Of a stretch of 64,000 bases of DNA, positions 17,979 through 29,512 are shown piece by piece. The notes under the pieces are model-generated. The model was not told the origin of the DNA. It did no database searches and worked only from the letters and a program-made list of their open reading frames with translations. The first letter of the stretch is position 1. Each line of letters begins with the position of its first letter. The translations under genes and the position numbers were made by a program. This DNA is from JBDTSW01 sp051004675 (lineage in GTDB: Bacteria; Actinomycetota; Thermoleophilia; Solirubrobacterales; 70-9), in assembly GCA_051004675.1 (NCBI GenBank), contig JBPCKC010000013.1, positions 1 to 64,000 of the forward strand, written 5' to 3'.

Positions 17979-18092
17979 CCCTAGCGCCTTTCCTATGTTC
18001 GCCGGCCCGTGCTGGTCCCTCTGACCAGCCTCAAACCGAGGCGAATGAACTTCCTACATTCTACCGGGATCCGATGACCCCACCCAGAGCCC

Positions 18093-18950
18093 ATGCCTGA
18101 GCTTCCCGAGGTCGAGATCGCGGCCCGCCGCCTCGGCGCAGCGCTGGAGGGGGCCGAGGTCGAGTCGGCGGCCTCGCCGGGCATGGTCGCGCTCAAGACC
18201 TTCGATCCGCCGCTGCAGGCGCTCGCCGGGATGAGCGTGGAGGGCACCGGCCGTGTCGGGAAGATGCCGATCGTGCGCTTCGCCGGAGGCGAGGAGCCGC
18301 TCGAGCTGCTCGTGCACCTGATGTCGGCAGGCCGGCTGCAGCTCTTCGAGAAGCGGGCGTCGGCGAAGGACCGCGCCTCCCGCGTGCTCATCCGCCTCAC
18401 CGACGGGCGCGAGCTGCGCCTGCGCGAGTTCGGAACGAAGCAGCGCGCCTGGGTGAAGCTGCTGCGCGAGGGCAGGGTGGCCGAAGACGAGATGGTCGCC
18501 ACGCTCGGGCCCGAAGCCTGGCCGGAGCTCCCACTGGATCGGCTCGCCGAAGCCATCCACCAGCCGCGGCACCTCCATCCCCTCCTGCGCGACCAGCGCT
18601 CGATCGCCGGGATCGGCCGCAGCTGGGTGGACGAGATCCTCTGGGAGGCGAAACTCTCCCCGTTCAGGAAGGGCTCGGAGCTCGACGAGGACGAAGTCGG
18701 CCGCCTCCACGGCGCCCTTCACGTGCTGGGCGACGCGATCGACCACTACGAGCAGGTCGTGGGCGAGGAGGTCCCCAACAAGATGCCGATGCCCCTCCAG
18801 GTCCACAAGCGCGAGGGCGAGCCCTGCCCCCGCTGCGGCACGACGATCGAGGCCGTCTTCTTCTCTGAGCACCAGACGAACTACTGCCCGGCCGAGCAGA
18901 CAGGCGGCAAGGTCCTGAAGGACCGCCGGCTCTCGCGGCTACTGAAGTAG
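18093..18950 (+). CDS. mutM: Formamidopyrimidine-DNA glycosylase family protein (Fpg/Nei)
   Basis: The 285-residue base-excision repair enzyme begins MPELPEVE, in which Pro2 and Glu3 are the catalytic residues exposed after removal of Met1. The H2TH region (QRSIAGIGRSWVDEILWEAKLSP) is at about residues 168-192. The C-terminal zinc finger begins CPRCGTTIEAV, but ends NYCPAEQTGG, where the fourth cysteine of the usual CPxCQ is missing. The gene is divergent from nadA and about 115 bases from it. Which oxidised base it removes is not settled by sequence. Confidence 0.9.
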   Translation: MPELPEVEIAARRLGAALEGAEVESAASPGMVALKTFDPPLQALAGMSVEGTGRVGKMPIVRFAGGEEPLELLVHLMSAGRLQLFEKRASAKDRASRVLIRLTDGRELRLREFGTKQRAWVKLLREGRVAEDEMVATLGPEAWPELPLDRLAEAIHQPRHLHPLLRDQRSIAGIGRSWVDEILWEAKLSPFRKGSELDEDEVGRLHGALHVLGDAIDHYEQVVGEEVPNKMPMPLQVHKREGEPCPRCGTTIEAVFFSEHQTNYCPAEQTGGKVLKDRRLSRLLK

Positions 18951-19060
18951 CGCGGGGTTCTGGTCGCTCGTCTGGCGTGGGCGGTGGGGTGACTTTGCGC
19001 GATTGTGCCGTTATGGGCGGCACAACTCCGCAAACTCGGCTTGGGGGCGGCGCGCCGCGC

Positions 19061-19576
19061 CTAGCGGCCCGTGAGCTGGCGCGCCACGGCGCGGCCGACC
19101 GTGAACGGGTGGTTGAGGACGGTCGCCACCCGGCCTTTCAGCGTCAGCGGATCGTGAGCGATGCCGAGCTGGCGGAGGACCGTGTTCGCGTCGAAGTAGA
19201 CGCGCTCGCATACCAGCCGGTCCTCCTCGAAGATGAACATCGCGCAGAAGCGCATCTCGAACTTGCGACCGGTCGGCGGCAGCCCACGGTAGGGGCCGTC
19301 GTGGGTTCCGTAGAGCATCGCCTCGACGATCACCGCGTCGTCGGCGTGATGGAGCGCGATCAGCTTGTTGCGCTGGTCGGGGAAGGCGGTGCGCGTCTCC
19401 TCGAAGTAGGCGGCGACCTCCGCCGCCCCGTCGTGGACATCGCCGGTGGCGATCAGCTCGTACCGTGGATGGTCGAACGTCTCCATGGTGGCGTCGAACT
19501 CGTGGCGGTTCTCCGACTCCATATGCTCGATGATGATTGCCTCGCGGGTCGAGCGAATCACCTTGGTCGGCGGCAT
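19061..19576 (-). CDS. SnoaL-like (NTF2-fold) protein
   Basis: The 171-residue protein has the alpha+beta cone of SnoaL/NTF2-like proteins. Typical elements are HDGAAEVAAYFEETRTAFPD, GTHDGPYRGLPPTGRKFEMRF and IFEEDRLVCERVYFDANTVLRQLG, the last resembling the ester-cyclase subgroup. It starts nine bases after nadC on the same strand and may be the end of the secA-prfB-nadC transcript. The substrate is unknown. Confidence 0.75.
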   Translation of the reverse strand: MPPTKVIRSTREAIIIEHMESENRHEFDATMETFDHPRYELIATGDVHDGAAEVAAYFEETRTAFPDQRNKLIALHHADDAVIVEAMLYGTHDGPYRGLPPTGRKFEMRFCAMFIFEEDRLVCERVYFDANTVLRQLGIAHDPLTLKGRVATVLNHPFTVGRAVARQLTGR

Positions 19577-19585
19577 GATCCGACC

Positions 19586-20437
19586 TTACACCGACTCGAG
19601 CAGCATGGTGAGGTCGAGCGCCGGGGCCGAGTGCGTAAGCGCTCCGACCGAGATGAAGTCGACGCCCGTGGCCGCCACCTCCGCCGCATTGGCGAGGGTG
19701 ATGCCGCCGGAGGCCTCCAGCTCGACGCGTCTTTTGCCGTCGCCCGCCTCGTCACGAGCGGCCACGGCTGCCCGCAATCCCTCGGTGTCCATGTTGTCCA
19801 GCAGCGCGCGATCCGCACCCGCCTCCAACGCGCCGGCCAGTTCACCGGCGTCGCGGCATTCGACCGTGACCCGCATCGCCGGCCAAACGTCGCGGGCCAG
19901 CCCCGCCGCCTGCGCGACGCCGCCTGCGACGGCGACGTGGTTCTCCTTGATCAGGATCGCGTCGTAGAGGCCCATGCGGTGGTTCACCCCGCCACCGGCC
20001 GCGACGGCCGCCTTCTCCAGTGCCCGCAGCCCCGGGGTGGTCTTGCGGGTATCGAGGACGCGCGCTCCCGAGCCCGCAACGGCCTCTACGAACCGCGCCG
20101 TCAGCGTCGCCACGCCCGATAGGTGGCCAAGCAGGTTGAGCGCGGTTCGCTCGCCCGCGAGCAGCCCACGCGCCCCGCCCTCGACCGCCGCCGCCTCCGC
20201 CGGCACATCGTCGCGCCATCGCCCCTCGGCGGCCAGACGATCGAGCTCACCGGCGCCCGCCTGCCGGAAGACCTCCGCCGCCGCCTCGAGGCCGAAGAGC
20301 ACCCCCGGCTGTTTCTGGACGATCCGCGCGCGGGCCCGCGCCTGCGCGGGCACGACCGCCTCAGAGGTCACATCGCCGGCGCCCAGATCCTCGGCCAGGG
20401 CTCGCGCCACCAGCTCGCTCAGCTCGCTCGCCTCCAT
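19586..20437 (-). CDS. nadC: Nicotinate-nucleotide diphosphorylase (carboxylating) NadC
   Basis: The 283-residue protein converts quinolinate and PRPP to nicotinate mononucleotide. ERTALNLLGHLSGVAT, DTRKTTPGLRALEK and NHRMGLYDAILIKENH are the family's active-site segments, and the ending has EASGGITLANAAEVAATGVDFISVGALTHS. The start overlaps the stop of the FIST gene as TGATG. Together with nadA it supplies two of three steps of de novo NAD synthesis. Confidence 0.96.
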   Translation of the reverse strand: MEASELSELVARALAEDLGAGDVTSEAVVPAQARARARIVQKQPGVLFGLEAAAEVFRQAGAGELDRLAAEGRWRDDVPAEAAAVEGGARGLLAGERTALNLLGHLSGVATLTARFVEAVAGSGARVLDTRKTTPGLRALEKAAVAAGGGVNHRMGLYDAILIKENHVAVAGGVAQAAGLARDVWPAMRVTVECRDAGELAGALEAGADRALLDNMDTEGLRAAVAARDEAGDGKRRVELEASGGITLANAAEVAATGVDFISVGALTHSAPALDLTMLLESV

Positions 20438-21594
20438 CAGTCGGCGGGGAAGAGGGCCAGCGTGGCCGTGAAGCCGTGAAGGAAGTTGCGCCCGCCGACT
20501 GGCCCGATCTCGCCGGCGCAGAAGAACCCGCCGACCGGCGCGGAGATCATGTCCCCGATCGTGGTCGCATCGTGGTCGGGGGCAGCGAACATGTGGGCGC
20601 CGCGACCGTTGCAGGTGAAGAGCAGCGCCCCCGCCACGGGGCCGAGCGCCTCGACCCGCGGGCGCAGCGCCTCGCGCAGGTCCTCATCGGCGGAGGTCCC
20701 GTCGCGCACGTGCATTCGCACCGTCTGGCCCACCCGCACCGACTCGCCGATCGCCACGGAGCCGGACTCGGGGTCGGCGCCGATCAGGGGGCGTACGAGA
20801 AAGTCGCCGCGCTCGTACTCCGGCTGGTTCTCGTCAATCACCAGGCCCAGCATCAGGCCGCCGGCGGCCAGCGCCTGCTCGGTGGGTGGGAGCGCGCCGA
20901 TCGCCTCGCGCAGGCGGTCGATCGCGGGGGCTGACGCCAGCTCTTCGATGACGTTGCCCTCGGCGGCGGTGATCGTCATCTCCGGCCCGACCGGGCTCGC
21001 GCCCTGCGACACGCACGGCAGCAGCGACGCGCCCGCGATCGAACACGCGACCGCCCCCGTGTCACGTACCTCCCCGTCCCGAAAGAGAGCCGCCGAGCCC
21101 GCGGCCGAGGCGCTCGCAAGGCCGCCCAGCACCGGCATCCCCGGGCGATCCTCGTTCAACCCGGCCAGCAGCGCGTCGGCGGGAAACGTATTGGGATCCG
21201 CGAGGACGATCAGCGCCTCGGCCGGCTGTTCCGGTCCCGGCACGCCGACCAGGGCTGAAGCGTCCTCGTCCGGCTCGACATCCAGATGGTGCGTGGCGAT
21301 GGTCGCTTCTGGAAGCGAGGCGGCCCAGACGACTGCGCCCGGGCCCGACTCCAGCTCACGCCCGGGCCCGACGACCCCGCCGGCCCCGCAGCCGAGGAGG
21401 CTCGGCGGCTGGAGGATCTCCTGCACCGCGCCGAGCAGCGACTTCGCGTGGATCAGGTGCGGAGCCCCCGCAAAGATCAGACAGAGGTCGCAAGCGGCGC
21501 CGTCGAGGCCGCGGCGCGCCTGCTCGGCGGCGTCGGAGAACGCCTCGACCGCGTCGAAGGAGTCGGAGAGGCCGACGGCGATCCGGGCGGGCAT
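20437..21594 (-). CDS. FIST-domain signal-sensing protein
   Basis: Start chosen at ATG 21594 (MPARIAVGLSDSFDAVEAF), two bases after prfB, giving 385 residues. The N-terminal FIST domain includes CDLCLIFAGAPH and LLGCGAGGVVGPGRELESGPG, and the C-terminal FIST_C domain includes ALLFTCNGRGAHMF and VGGFFCAGEIGPVGGRNFLHGFTATLALF. FIST domains are predicted small-ligand sensors, often for amino acids. No output domain is fused. It is between prfB and nadC in a tightly packed run, which does not explain its role. Confidence 0.82.
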   Translation of the reverse strand: MPARIAVGLSDSFDAVEAFSDAAEQARRGLDGAACDLCLIFAGAPHLIHAKSLLGAVQEILQPPSLLGCGAGGVVGPGRELESGPGAVVWAASLPEATIATHHLDVEPDEDASALVGVPGPEQPAEALIVLADPNTFPADALLAGLNEDRPGMPVLGGLASASAAGSAALFRDGEVRDTGAVACSIAGASLLPCVSQGASPVGPEMTITAAEGNVIEELASAPAIDRLREAIGALPPTEQALAAGGLMLGLVIDENQPEYERGDFLVRPLIGADPESGSVAIGESVRVGQTVRMHVRDGTSADEDLREALRPRVEALGPVAGALLFTCNGRGAHMFAAPDHDATTIGDMISAPVGGFFCAGEIGPVGGRNFLHGFTATLALFPAD

Positions 21595-21596
21595 CG

Positions 21597-22707
21597 CTAG
21601 CCGCTCGCGCTCCGGTTCAGGTACTCCCGCACGAACCCGTCGATGTCGCCGTCGAGCACCCGATCGGCGTTGCCCATCTCGAAGCCGGTGCGGTGGTCCT
21701 TGACCCGCTGGGTCGGGTGAAGCGTGTAGGAACGGATCTGAGAGCCCCACTCCGCCGCCTTCTGCTCGCCGCGCTCGGCCGCCAGCTCCTCGGCGCGCTT
21801 TCGCTCCTCCTCCGAGAGCAGTTTCGCCCGCAGAAAGCGCATCGCCGTGGCCTTGTTCTGAGTCTGCGAGCGCTCGTTTTGGCACTGGACGACGATCCCG
21901 GTCGGCACGTGCGTGATCCGCACCGCCGAGTCGGTCTTGTTGACGTGCTGGCCGCCGGCGCCGGAGGCCCGGTAGGTGTCGATGCGCAGGTCCTCGTCGT
22001 CGATGTCCACGTCCACGGCCTCGTCCACCAGCGGCGCCACGTCCACCTGGGCGAACGCGGTGTGCCGGCGCTTCTGGGCGTCGAAGGGGGAGATCCTCAC
22101 GAGCCGGTGGACGCCGCGCTCGGCGGCGAAGAGTCCGTAGGCGTTCTCGCCCTTGGCGATGAAGGTGGCCGACTTGATCCCTGCCTCCTCGCCTTCGGAG
22201 GCCTCCTTCATCTCGACCTCGAAGCCGCGGCGCTCGCCCCAGCGCAAGTACATCCGCAGGAGCATCTCGGCCCAGTCCTGGGAGTCGGTCCCCCCGGCTC
22301 CCGAGCGCACGGCGACCACCGCGTCGCCCGCGTCGTACTCGCCGCTGAACAGCCGCGCCTCCTCGAGCGTCGAGAGTCGCGACTCGACGTCCTCGAGCTG
22401 CGCCCCCAGCTCGGCGGCGATCTCGGGATCGTCGGCGGCCATCTCCGCCAGCTCCACGAGGTCGCCGGCGTCGGCCTCCAAAGAGCGGAAGGTCGAGAGC
22501 CGGCCCTGGGCGCGCTTGTGCGCGGTGGCGATCTTCGAGGCTGTCTCCTGGTCGTCCCAGAAGCCGGGGGCCTGCATCTCGCCCTCGAGGCGGGCTACCT
22601 CGGCTTCGAGCGCTGCCGGGTCAAAGGTAGTCCGCGAGCAGCTTGAAGCCGTCGCGGACCTGCGCGAGGCGCGCGGTGACGTTCTCGGATGAAGCGGCCT
22701 CGGCCAT
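21597..22707 (-). CDS. prfB: Peptide chain release factor 2, expressed by +1 frameshifting
   Basis: The gene has two overlapping parts. Translation starts at ATG 22707 (MAEAASSENVTARLAQ) and reads 28 codons to CTT TGA C at 22620-22626, then shifts +1 at the in-frame TGA and continues as DPAALEAEVARLEGE to the stop at 21597. The total is about 369 residues, the normal RF2 length. The second part contains the RF2-specific SPF recognition motif (RISPFDAQKRRHT) and the GGQ peptidyl-hydrolysis motif (ASGAGGQHVNKTDSAV). RF2 reads UAA and UGA, so low RF2 promotes its own frameshift. It follows secA and a SnoaL-like gene. Confidence 0.95.
22620..22626 (-). promoter_or_regulatory. Programmed +1 frameshift site CTTTGAC
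   Basis: The heptamer CTT TGA C is the classic autoregulatory prfB frameshift site. The first reading frame ends in DYL then TGA. The frame resumes with GAC. The sequence just upstream (CTCGCGGACTAC) lacks the strong AGGGGG anti-Shine-Dalgarno element found at the usual position in E. coli. Confidence 0.92.
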
Positions 22708-22739
22708 GGACTCAGGGTAGTGATCGCCGTCGATCAGGC

Positions 22740-23122
22740 TCACGCCGGAAGGCCGGCGACCCGCCGGGCCTCGGCGCGGTCGTCGAACGACCGCCAGCTC
22801 GAGATCAGCCCGTCGCGCAGCTCGAAAACCCACGCCATCTCATCGGACCCTGCGAGCTCCGCGTCCGGATCTCCTTCGTCCCACCACCACTCGCGCACGA
22901 TCAGTGCGAGCCCCCCGCTCTCGCTTGCCTCGATCCGCGCGACCACGATCCGCTGCTGGACGCCACCGGGAGCTCGGGTCGCCCACTCGCGCGCCGACTC
23001 GACCCCCTTGCGGAGGCCACGGCTGGCGTGGATCTCGACATCGGGATGAAGCGTCGCCGCGAACCCGTCGAGGTCGCGATCGTTGAAGGCGCCGACGAAG
23101 GCGCGGATCGTGTCGGCGGCGC

Positions 23123-23138
<16 letters not shown>
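22740..23138 (-). CDS. SnoaL-like (NTF2-fold) protein
   Basis: A protein of about 132 residues if it starts at GTG 23138 inside the last codons of secA; an ATG at 23171 would add 11 residues with a longer overlap. DTIRAFVGAFNDRDLDGFAATLHPDVEIHAS is the typical SnoaL_2/DUF4440-like start, and VREWWWDEGDPDAELAG and VFELRDGLISSWRSFDDRAEA complete the fold. It is wedged between secA and prfB, an unusual place for this family. Confidence 0.72.
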
Positions 23139-25993
<2,855 letters not shown>

Positions 25994-26059
25994 CAGCGAT
26001 TGAGGGTACCGGGGGGGCGACGGCGCGAGGCGCCCGGACGCGCGAGGCGCAACCGCCGC

Positions 26060-26407
26060 CTAGGCTGCGCTGCTGCGCAGCCGGGCCTTCGAGCGCCTTG
26101 ACGCCCAGCGGCTGCGGCGCTTCTCGCGATGCTTCTTGACCTGGCGGCGGATGTCCTCGGCGGCCTCGTGGATCGAGTGGAGCATCTCCGGAGATGCCTC
26201 CTTCGCCCGGAGGGTCTTGCCCTTCACCCGCAGCGTGGCCTCGACGATTTGGCTGTTGCGGATCGACGGGTTCCGCTCCTCCGAGAGCTCCACGTCCAGC
26301 GTCGCGAGCTCGGAGACCTGCCGGCCCGCCCGGGCGAAGCGCTTGCCGACAGCGTCTCGCAGCTCGTCGGTTACCTCGAAGTTGCGTCCCCTGACCTCGA
26401 TCCGCAC
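26060..26407 (-). CDS. hpf: Ribosome hibernation promoting factor, short type (HPF/RaiA)
   Basis: I start it at GTG 26407, which has GAGGAG just upstream; an upstream ATG at 26503 would give a poor extension inside comFC. The 115-residue protein begins VRIEVRGRNFEVTDELRDAVGKRF and has the HPF beta-alpha-beta-beta-beta-alpha fold, ending in a basic tail (KKHREKRRSRWASRRSKARLR). It lacks the second domain of long HPF that drives 100S dimers in most actinobacteria, so it may act like short HPF or YfiA. The comFC-hpf-secA order is conserved in Gram-positives. Confidence 0.85.
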   Translation of the reverse strand: MRIEVRGRNFEVTDELRDAVGKRFARAGRQVSELATLDVELSEERNPSIRNSQIVEATLRVKGKTLRAKEASPEMLHSIHEAAEDIRRQVKKHREKRRSRWASRRSKARLRSSAA

Positions 26408-26438
26408 GCGCTGCTCCTCTCGTCGCTTGCGCTGGATG

Positions 26439-27050
26439 CTACGCCCGTGCGAAGGCAAGGGCAAGGATTTCTTCGGCGCCCGCAGCCCGAAGCGATCCCG
26501 CACATGCGGCCAGGGTCGCCCCCGTGGTGGTTACGTCGTCGACGAGCACGCAGCTCGAGGGGACCTCACCGCGCGTCCGGATCGCCGGCGGTGAGCCGAT
26601 CCGCTCGGCTCGGGCCCGGCCGACCTGCCGTGGCGAGTGCCGGCGGGACAGGCAGTGAGAGAGGGGAAGGCCCAGGCGCCTTGCCAGGTTCCCGGCGATG
26701 AGGGTGGCCGGGTCGAAGCCGCGGAGGCGGGCGCGCCACGGGTCCGGCGGGACCGGGACCAGGGCGTGGCCCGCGAGGGTACCCCTGGGCGCGACGGCCG
26801 CGATGGCGTCGGCGGCGACGCACGCCAGGGTAAGGCGCCTTCCGAACTTGAGGGCGGCGATCAGGCGGCGAGCGGTGCCGTCGTAGGGCGCCGCCGCCCA
26901 GCCGGCGTCGACGCCAGGGGCGCTGAGGGGCAGCGGGCGCTGCGCACCCAGCGCCCGCGCGCAGACCACGCAGATGGGCTCATGCCCCGAGCTCCGCCCG
27001 CACACCGCGCAAAGGGGTGGGACAATGAGGGAGAGCACCCGGCGCAGCAC
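26439..27050 (-). CDS. comFC: ComF-family phosphoribosyltransferase-like protein
   Basis: Start is uncertain between GTG 27050 and GTG 27038; the protein is about 200 residues. An N-terminal zinc finger (CAVCGRSSGHEPICVVCARAL) precedes the type I phosphoribosyltransferase core with the PRPP-loop motif VLVDDVTTTGATLAAC near residues 165-180. RHSPRQVGRARAERIG is the usual RxxxxQxxLxxxxR-type ComF motif. In Firmicutes it serves DNA uptake; in most actinobacteria its role is unclear. It follows the double hairpin after thrC. Confidence 0.85.
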   Translation of the reverse strand: MLRRVLSLIVPPLCAVCGRSSGHEPICVVCARALGAQRPLPLSAPGVDAGWAAAPYDGTARRLIAALKFGRRLTLACVAADAIAAVAPRGTLAGHALVPVPPDPWRARLRGFDPATLIAGNLARRLGLPLSHCLSRRHSPRQVGRARAERIGSPPAIRTRGEVPSSCVLVDDVTTTGATLAACAGSLRAAGAEEILALAFARA

Positions 27051-27118
27051 CGCCGAATCGTTTCGCTCTTCGTGTGACCAATCGAGCGCAGTTCGCGCCG
27101 ATACGGCCACCCCCTCCG

Positions 27119-27263
27119 GAGTGTCCTGCTCTCCCCACCCTGGGCGGGGACGCGGCAGGACACTTCCCTTCGGGCGGGCCTTAGTCGAAGAGTGTCCTGC
27201 TCTCCCCACCCTGGGCGGGGACGCGGCAGGACACTTCCCTTCGGGCGGGCCTTAGTCGAAGAG
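27119..27263. repeat. Two tandem 71-bp units, each with a strong hairpin (duplicated terminator)
   Basis: The unit beginning GAGTGTCCTGC at 27119 is repeated exactly from 27190, and three more bases match at 27261. Each copy contains AGTGTCCTGC and its reverse complement GCAGGACACT flanking an inner TCCCCACCC/GGGCGGGGA stem, so each transcript copy forms a long hairpin. Each unit also carries the last four codons of thrC (LFD and stop), so the duplication includes the gene end. It lies between thrC and comFC, both minus strand. I read it as a duplicated transcription terminator. Confidence 0.85.
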
Positions 27264-28289
27264 GATCCGCTCGACGGACGCGAGGTCGGCGTCGCAGCCG
27301 ATCACGGCCGGGGCCTTGCCCAGAGCCGTGTCGGGGTCCTTCAGGCCGTGTCCCGTGAGGACGCACACGACCGTGGCGGGGACCGGGTCCTCGTCGAGCG
27401 TCGGCAGCCCGTGCGCGAGGATCCCCGCCACCGACGCGGCCGAGGCCGGCTCGCAGAAGACGCCCTCGGCGGAGGCGAGCAGCCGGTAGGCATCGAGGAT
27501 CTGCTCGTCGGAGACGGCGGCGATCCGGCCGCGCGAGTCGGTGACGGCCGTCATCGCCTCCTCCCAGCGGGCGGGGTTGCCGATCCGGATCGCGGAGGCC
27601 ACGGTCTCGGGGTCCGCGACCGGGCGCCCGGCCACCAGGGGCGCGGCGCCCTCCGCCTGGAAGCCGTACAGCAGCGGCGCGGTGTCGTACTCGCAAAAGC
27701 CGCGCCACCAAGCAGTGATATTGCCCGCGTTGCCGACCGGGACCGCGAGCGCATCGGGGGGCCGACCGAGCTCGTCACAGACCTCGAAGGCCGCCGTCTT
27801 CTGGCCTTCGATGCGGTGCGGGTTGACCGAGTTCACGAGCTCGACCGGGTGCTTGTGCGCGATCTCGCGAACGATCTCGAGCGCGCGATCGAAGTTGGCG
27901 CGAAGCGCGACCACCCTCGCGCCGTGCATGAGCGCCTGGGCGAGCTTGCCGATCGCGATCTTGCCCTCGGGGACGATGACGGCCCCGCGCATGCCCGCCC
28001 GGGCCGCGTAGGCGGCCGCGCTGGCGGCTGTGTTGCCGGTCGAGGCGCAGATCACGGCCTCGGCGCCCGCGCCCTTCGCCCGTGAGACGGCGACCGTCAT
28101 CCCGCGGTCCTTAAAGCTCCCGGTCGGGTTCGCGCCCTCGAGCTTCAGCAGGACACGCGCGCCCACCCGCTCGGAGATCACGGGCGCCTCCACCAGCGGG
28201 GTCGAGCCCTCGTTCAGGGTCACGACCGGGTCGCCGGGCTCCAGGGTGGAGAGGCGTTCGCGGTAGCGCTCGATCAACGGATCCGGCAC
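27252..28289 (-). CDS. thrC: Threonine synthase
   Basis: The 345-residue PLP enzyme converts O-phosphohomoserine to threonine. PLP lysine K60 lies in NPTGSFKDRGMTVAV, and the phosphate-binding GNTAASAAAYAARAG and PVGNAGNITAWW segments are present. The GTG start overlaps the hom stop as TAGTG. lysA-hom-thrC are translated as a coupled set. The gene end is duplicated in the downstream repeat, leaving this copy intact. Confidence 0.95.
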   Translation of the reverse strand: MPDPLIERYRERLSTLEPGDPVVTLNEGSTPLVEAPVISERVGARVLLKLEGANPTGSFKDRGMTVAVSRAKGAGAEAVICASTGNTAASAAAYAARAGMRGAVIVPEGKIAIGKLAQALMHGARVVALRANFDRALEIVREIAHKHPVELVNSVNPHRIEGQKTAAFEVCDELGRPPDALAVPVGNAGNITAWWRGFCEYDTAPLLYGFQAEGAAPLVAGRPVADPETVASAIRIGNPARWEEAMTAVTDSRGRIAAVSDEQILDAYRLLASAEGVFCEPASAASVAGILAHGLPTLDEDPVPATVVCVLTGHGLKDPDTALGKAPAVIGCDADLASVERILFD

Positions 28290-29512
28290 TACACGAACTC
28301 TTCCTCGATCACGCGGATCGCGCGCGGGGGCGAGCGCAGGAAGTCGAGGGCGCCGATCTCGTCGAGGGCGCGCTGGAACTGCGATTCCGGCCCCTCGTGC
28401 ATCACCATCACCAGGCGGGCATCATCGCCGTGGCCGCGCTGCACGACGCTTCGCACAGAGACCTCGTTACGCCCCAAGACGTCGGCGACGGCGGCCAGGA
28501 CCCCGGGGCGGTCCGCCACCTCCAGGTGGAGGTAGAAGGACGAGGAGATGTCGCGCACGATCGGGAGCTCCTCCCGCGTCTCGTGCACGGGGGCGTTGCC
28601 CGCGAGGATCGAGACGACGTCGCCGAGCACTGCCGTGGCGGTCTCGGGCCCGCCGGCGCCAGGGCCGGACATCGTGATCTCGGTGATCGCCGGCGCTTCG
28701 ACCATCACGGCATTGAAGGGGCCCTCCACCGGCGCCAGCGGATGGCCGCGATAGAGGAAACACGGGAAGACGCGGACCGAGATCCCTCCGCCGACACGCT
28801 CGGCCACGCCCAGGAGCTTCAGCGAGAGGCCCAGCTCCTTCGCATAGGCGATGTCCTCGGGGCGGATTTTCTCGATCCCCTCGAAGGTGACGTCGTCGAG
28901 GGAGACCGGCGTGTGGAACGCCAGGCGGGCGAGGATCGCCATCTTCGCCGCGGCGTCGGCCCCGTTCACGTCGTCCGTGGGGTCGGCCTCCGCGTAGCCC
29001 AGCTCCTGCGCGCGCCTCAGCGTCTCCGCGTAGTCGGCGCCGGTGCTCGTCATCTCGCTGAGGATGAAGTTGGTGGTCCCGTTGACGATCCCGAAGACCT
29101 TCGTGATCTCGGTTGCGGCGAGGCTCTCCTGCATGACCCGGATCACCGGCACTACGCCGGCGACGGCCGCCTCGAACCGAAGCTGGACCCCGGCCTCGCG
29201 CGCCGCGGCGAAGAGCTCGTCGCCGTGTTGAGCGATGAGCTGCTTGTTCGCGGAGACAACGTGCCTACCGGCCGCGAGCGCGCGCAGGACGTACTCGCGC
29301 GCGGGGTCGGTGCCCCCGATCAGCTCGATCACGATGTCGCAGCCGGCGAGGATCTCGTCGAAGTCGCCCTCCGTGCGGCGCAGAACGCCAGAGATCTCCG
29401 GCCGCCGGCCCGAGATCGCCTCGATCTCGTGTGCACGCTCACCGAGCAGGTCTGCGAATGCGCCGCCCACGGTCCCCCTGCCCAGAAGACCGATGCGCGC
29501 CGGCTCAGACAT
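28289..29512 (-). CDS. hom: Homoserine dehydrogenase with C-terminal ACT domain
   Basis: The 407-residue enzyme reduces aspartate semialdehyde to homoserine. The NAD(P)-binding motif GLLGRGTVGGAFADLLG is at the N-terminus, EAAVAGVVPVIRVMQESLAA and GIVNGTTNFILSEM mark the catalytic domain, and LEVADRPGVLAAVADVLGRNEVSVRS is a C-terminal ACT domain (about residues 325-400) for threonine feedback. It overlaps lysA by eight bases and thrC by one. Confidence 0.96.
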   Translation of the reverse strand: MSEPARIGLLGRGTVGGAFADLLGERAHEIEAISGRRPEISGVLRRTEGDFDEILAGCDIVIELIGGTDPAREYVLRALAAGRHVVSANKQLIAQHGDELFAAAREAGVQLRFEAAVAGVVPVIRVMQESLAATEITKVFGIVNGTTNFILSEMTSTGADYAETLRRAQELGYAEADPTDDVNGADAAAKMAILARLAFHTPVSLDDVTFEGIEKIRPEDIAYAKELGLSLKLLGVAERVGGGISVRVFPCFLYRGHPLAPVEGPFNAVMVEAPAITEITMSGPGAGGPETATAVLGDVVSILAGNAPVHETREELPIVRDISSSFYLHLEVADRPGVLAAVADVLGRNEVSVRSVVQRGHGDDARLVMVMHEGPESQFQRALDEIGALDFLRSPPRAIRVIEEEFV

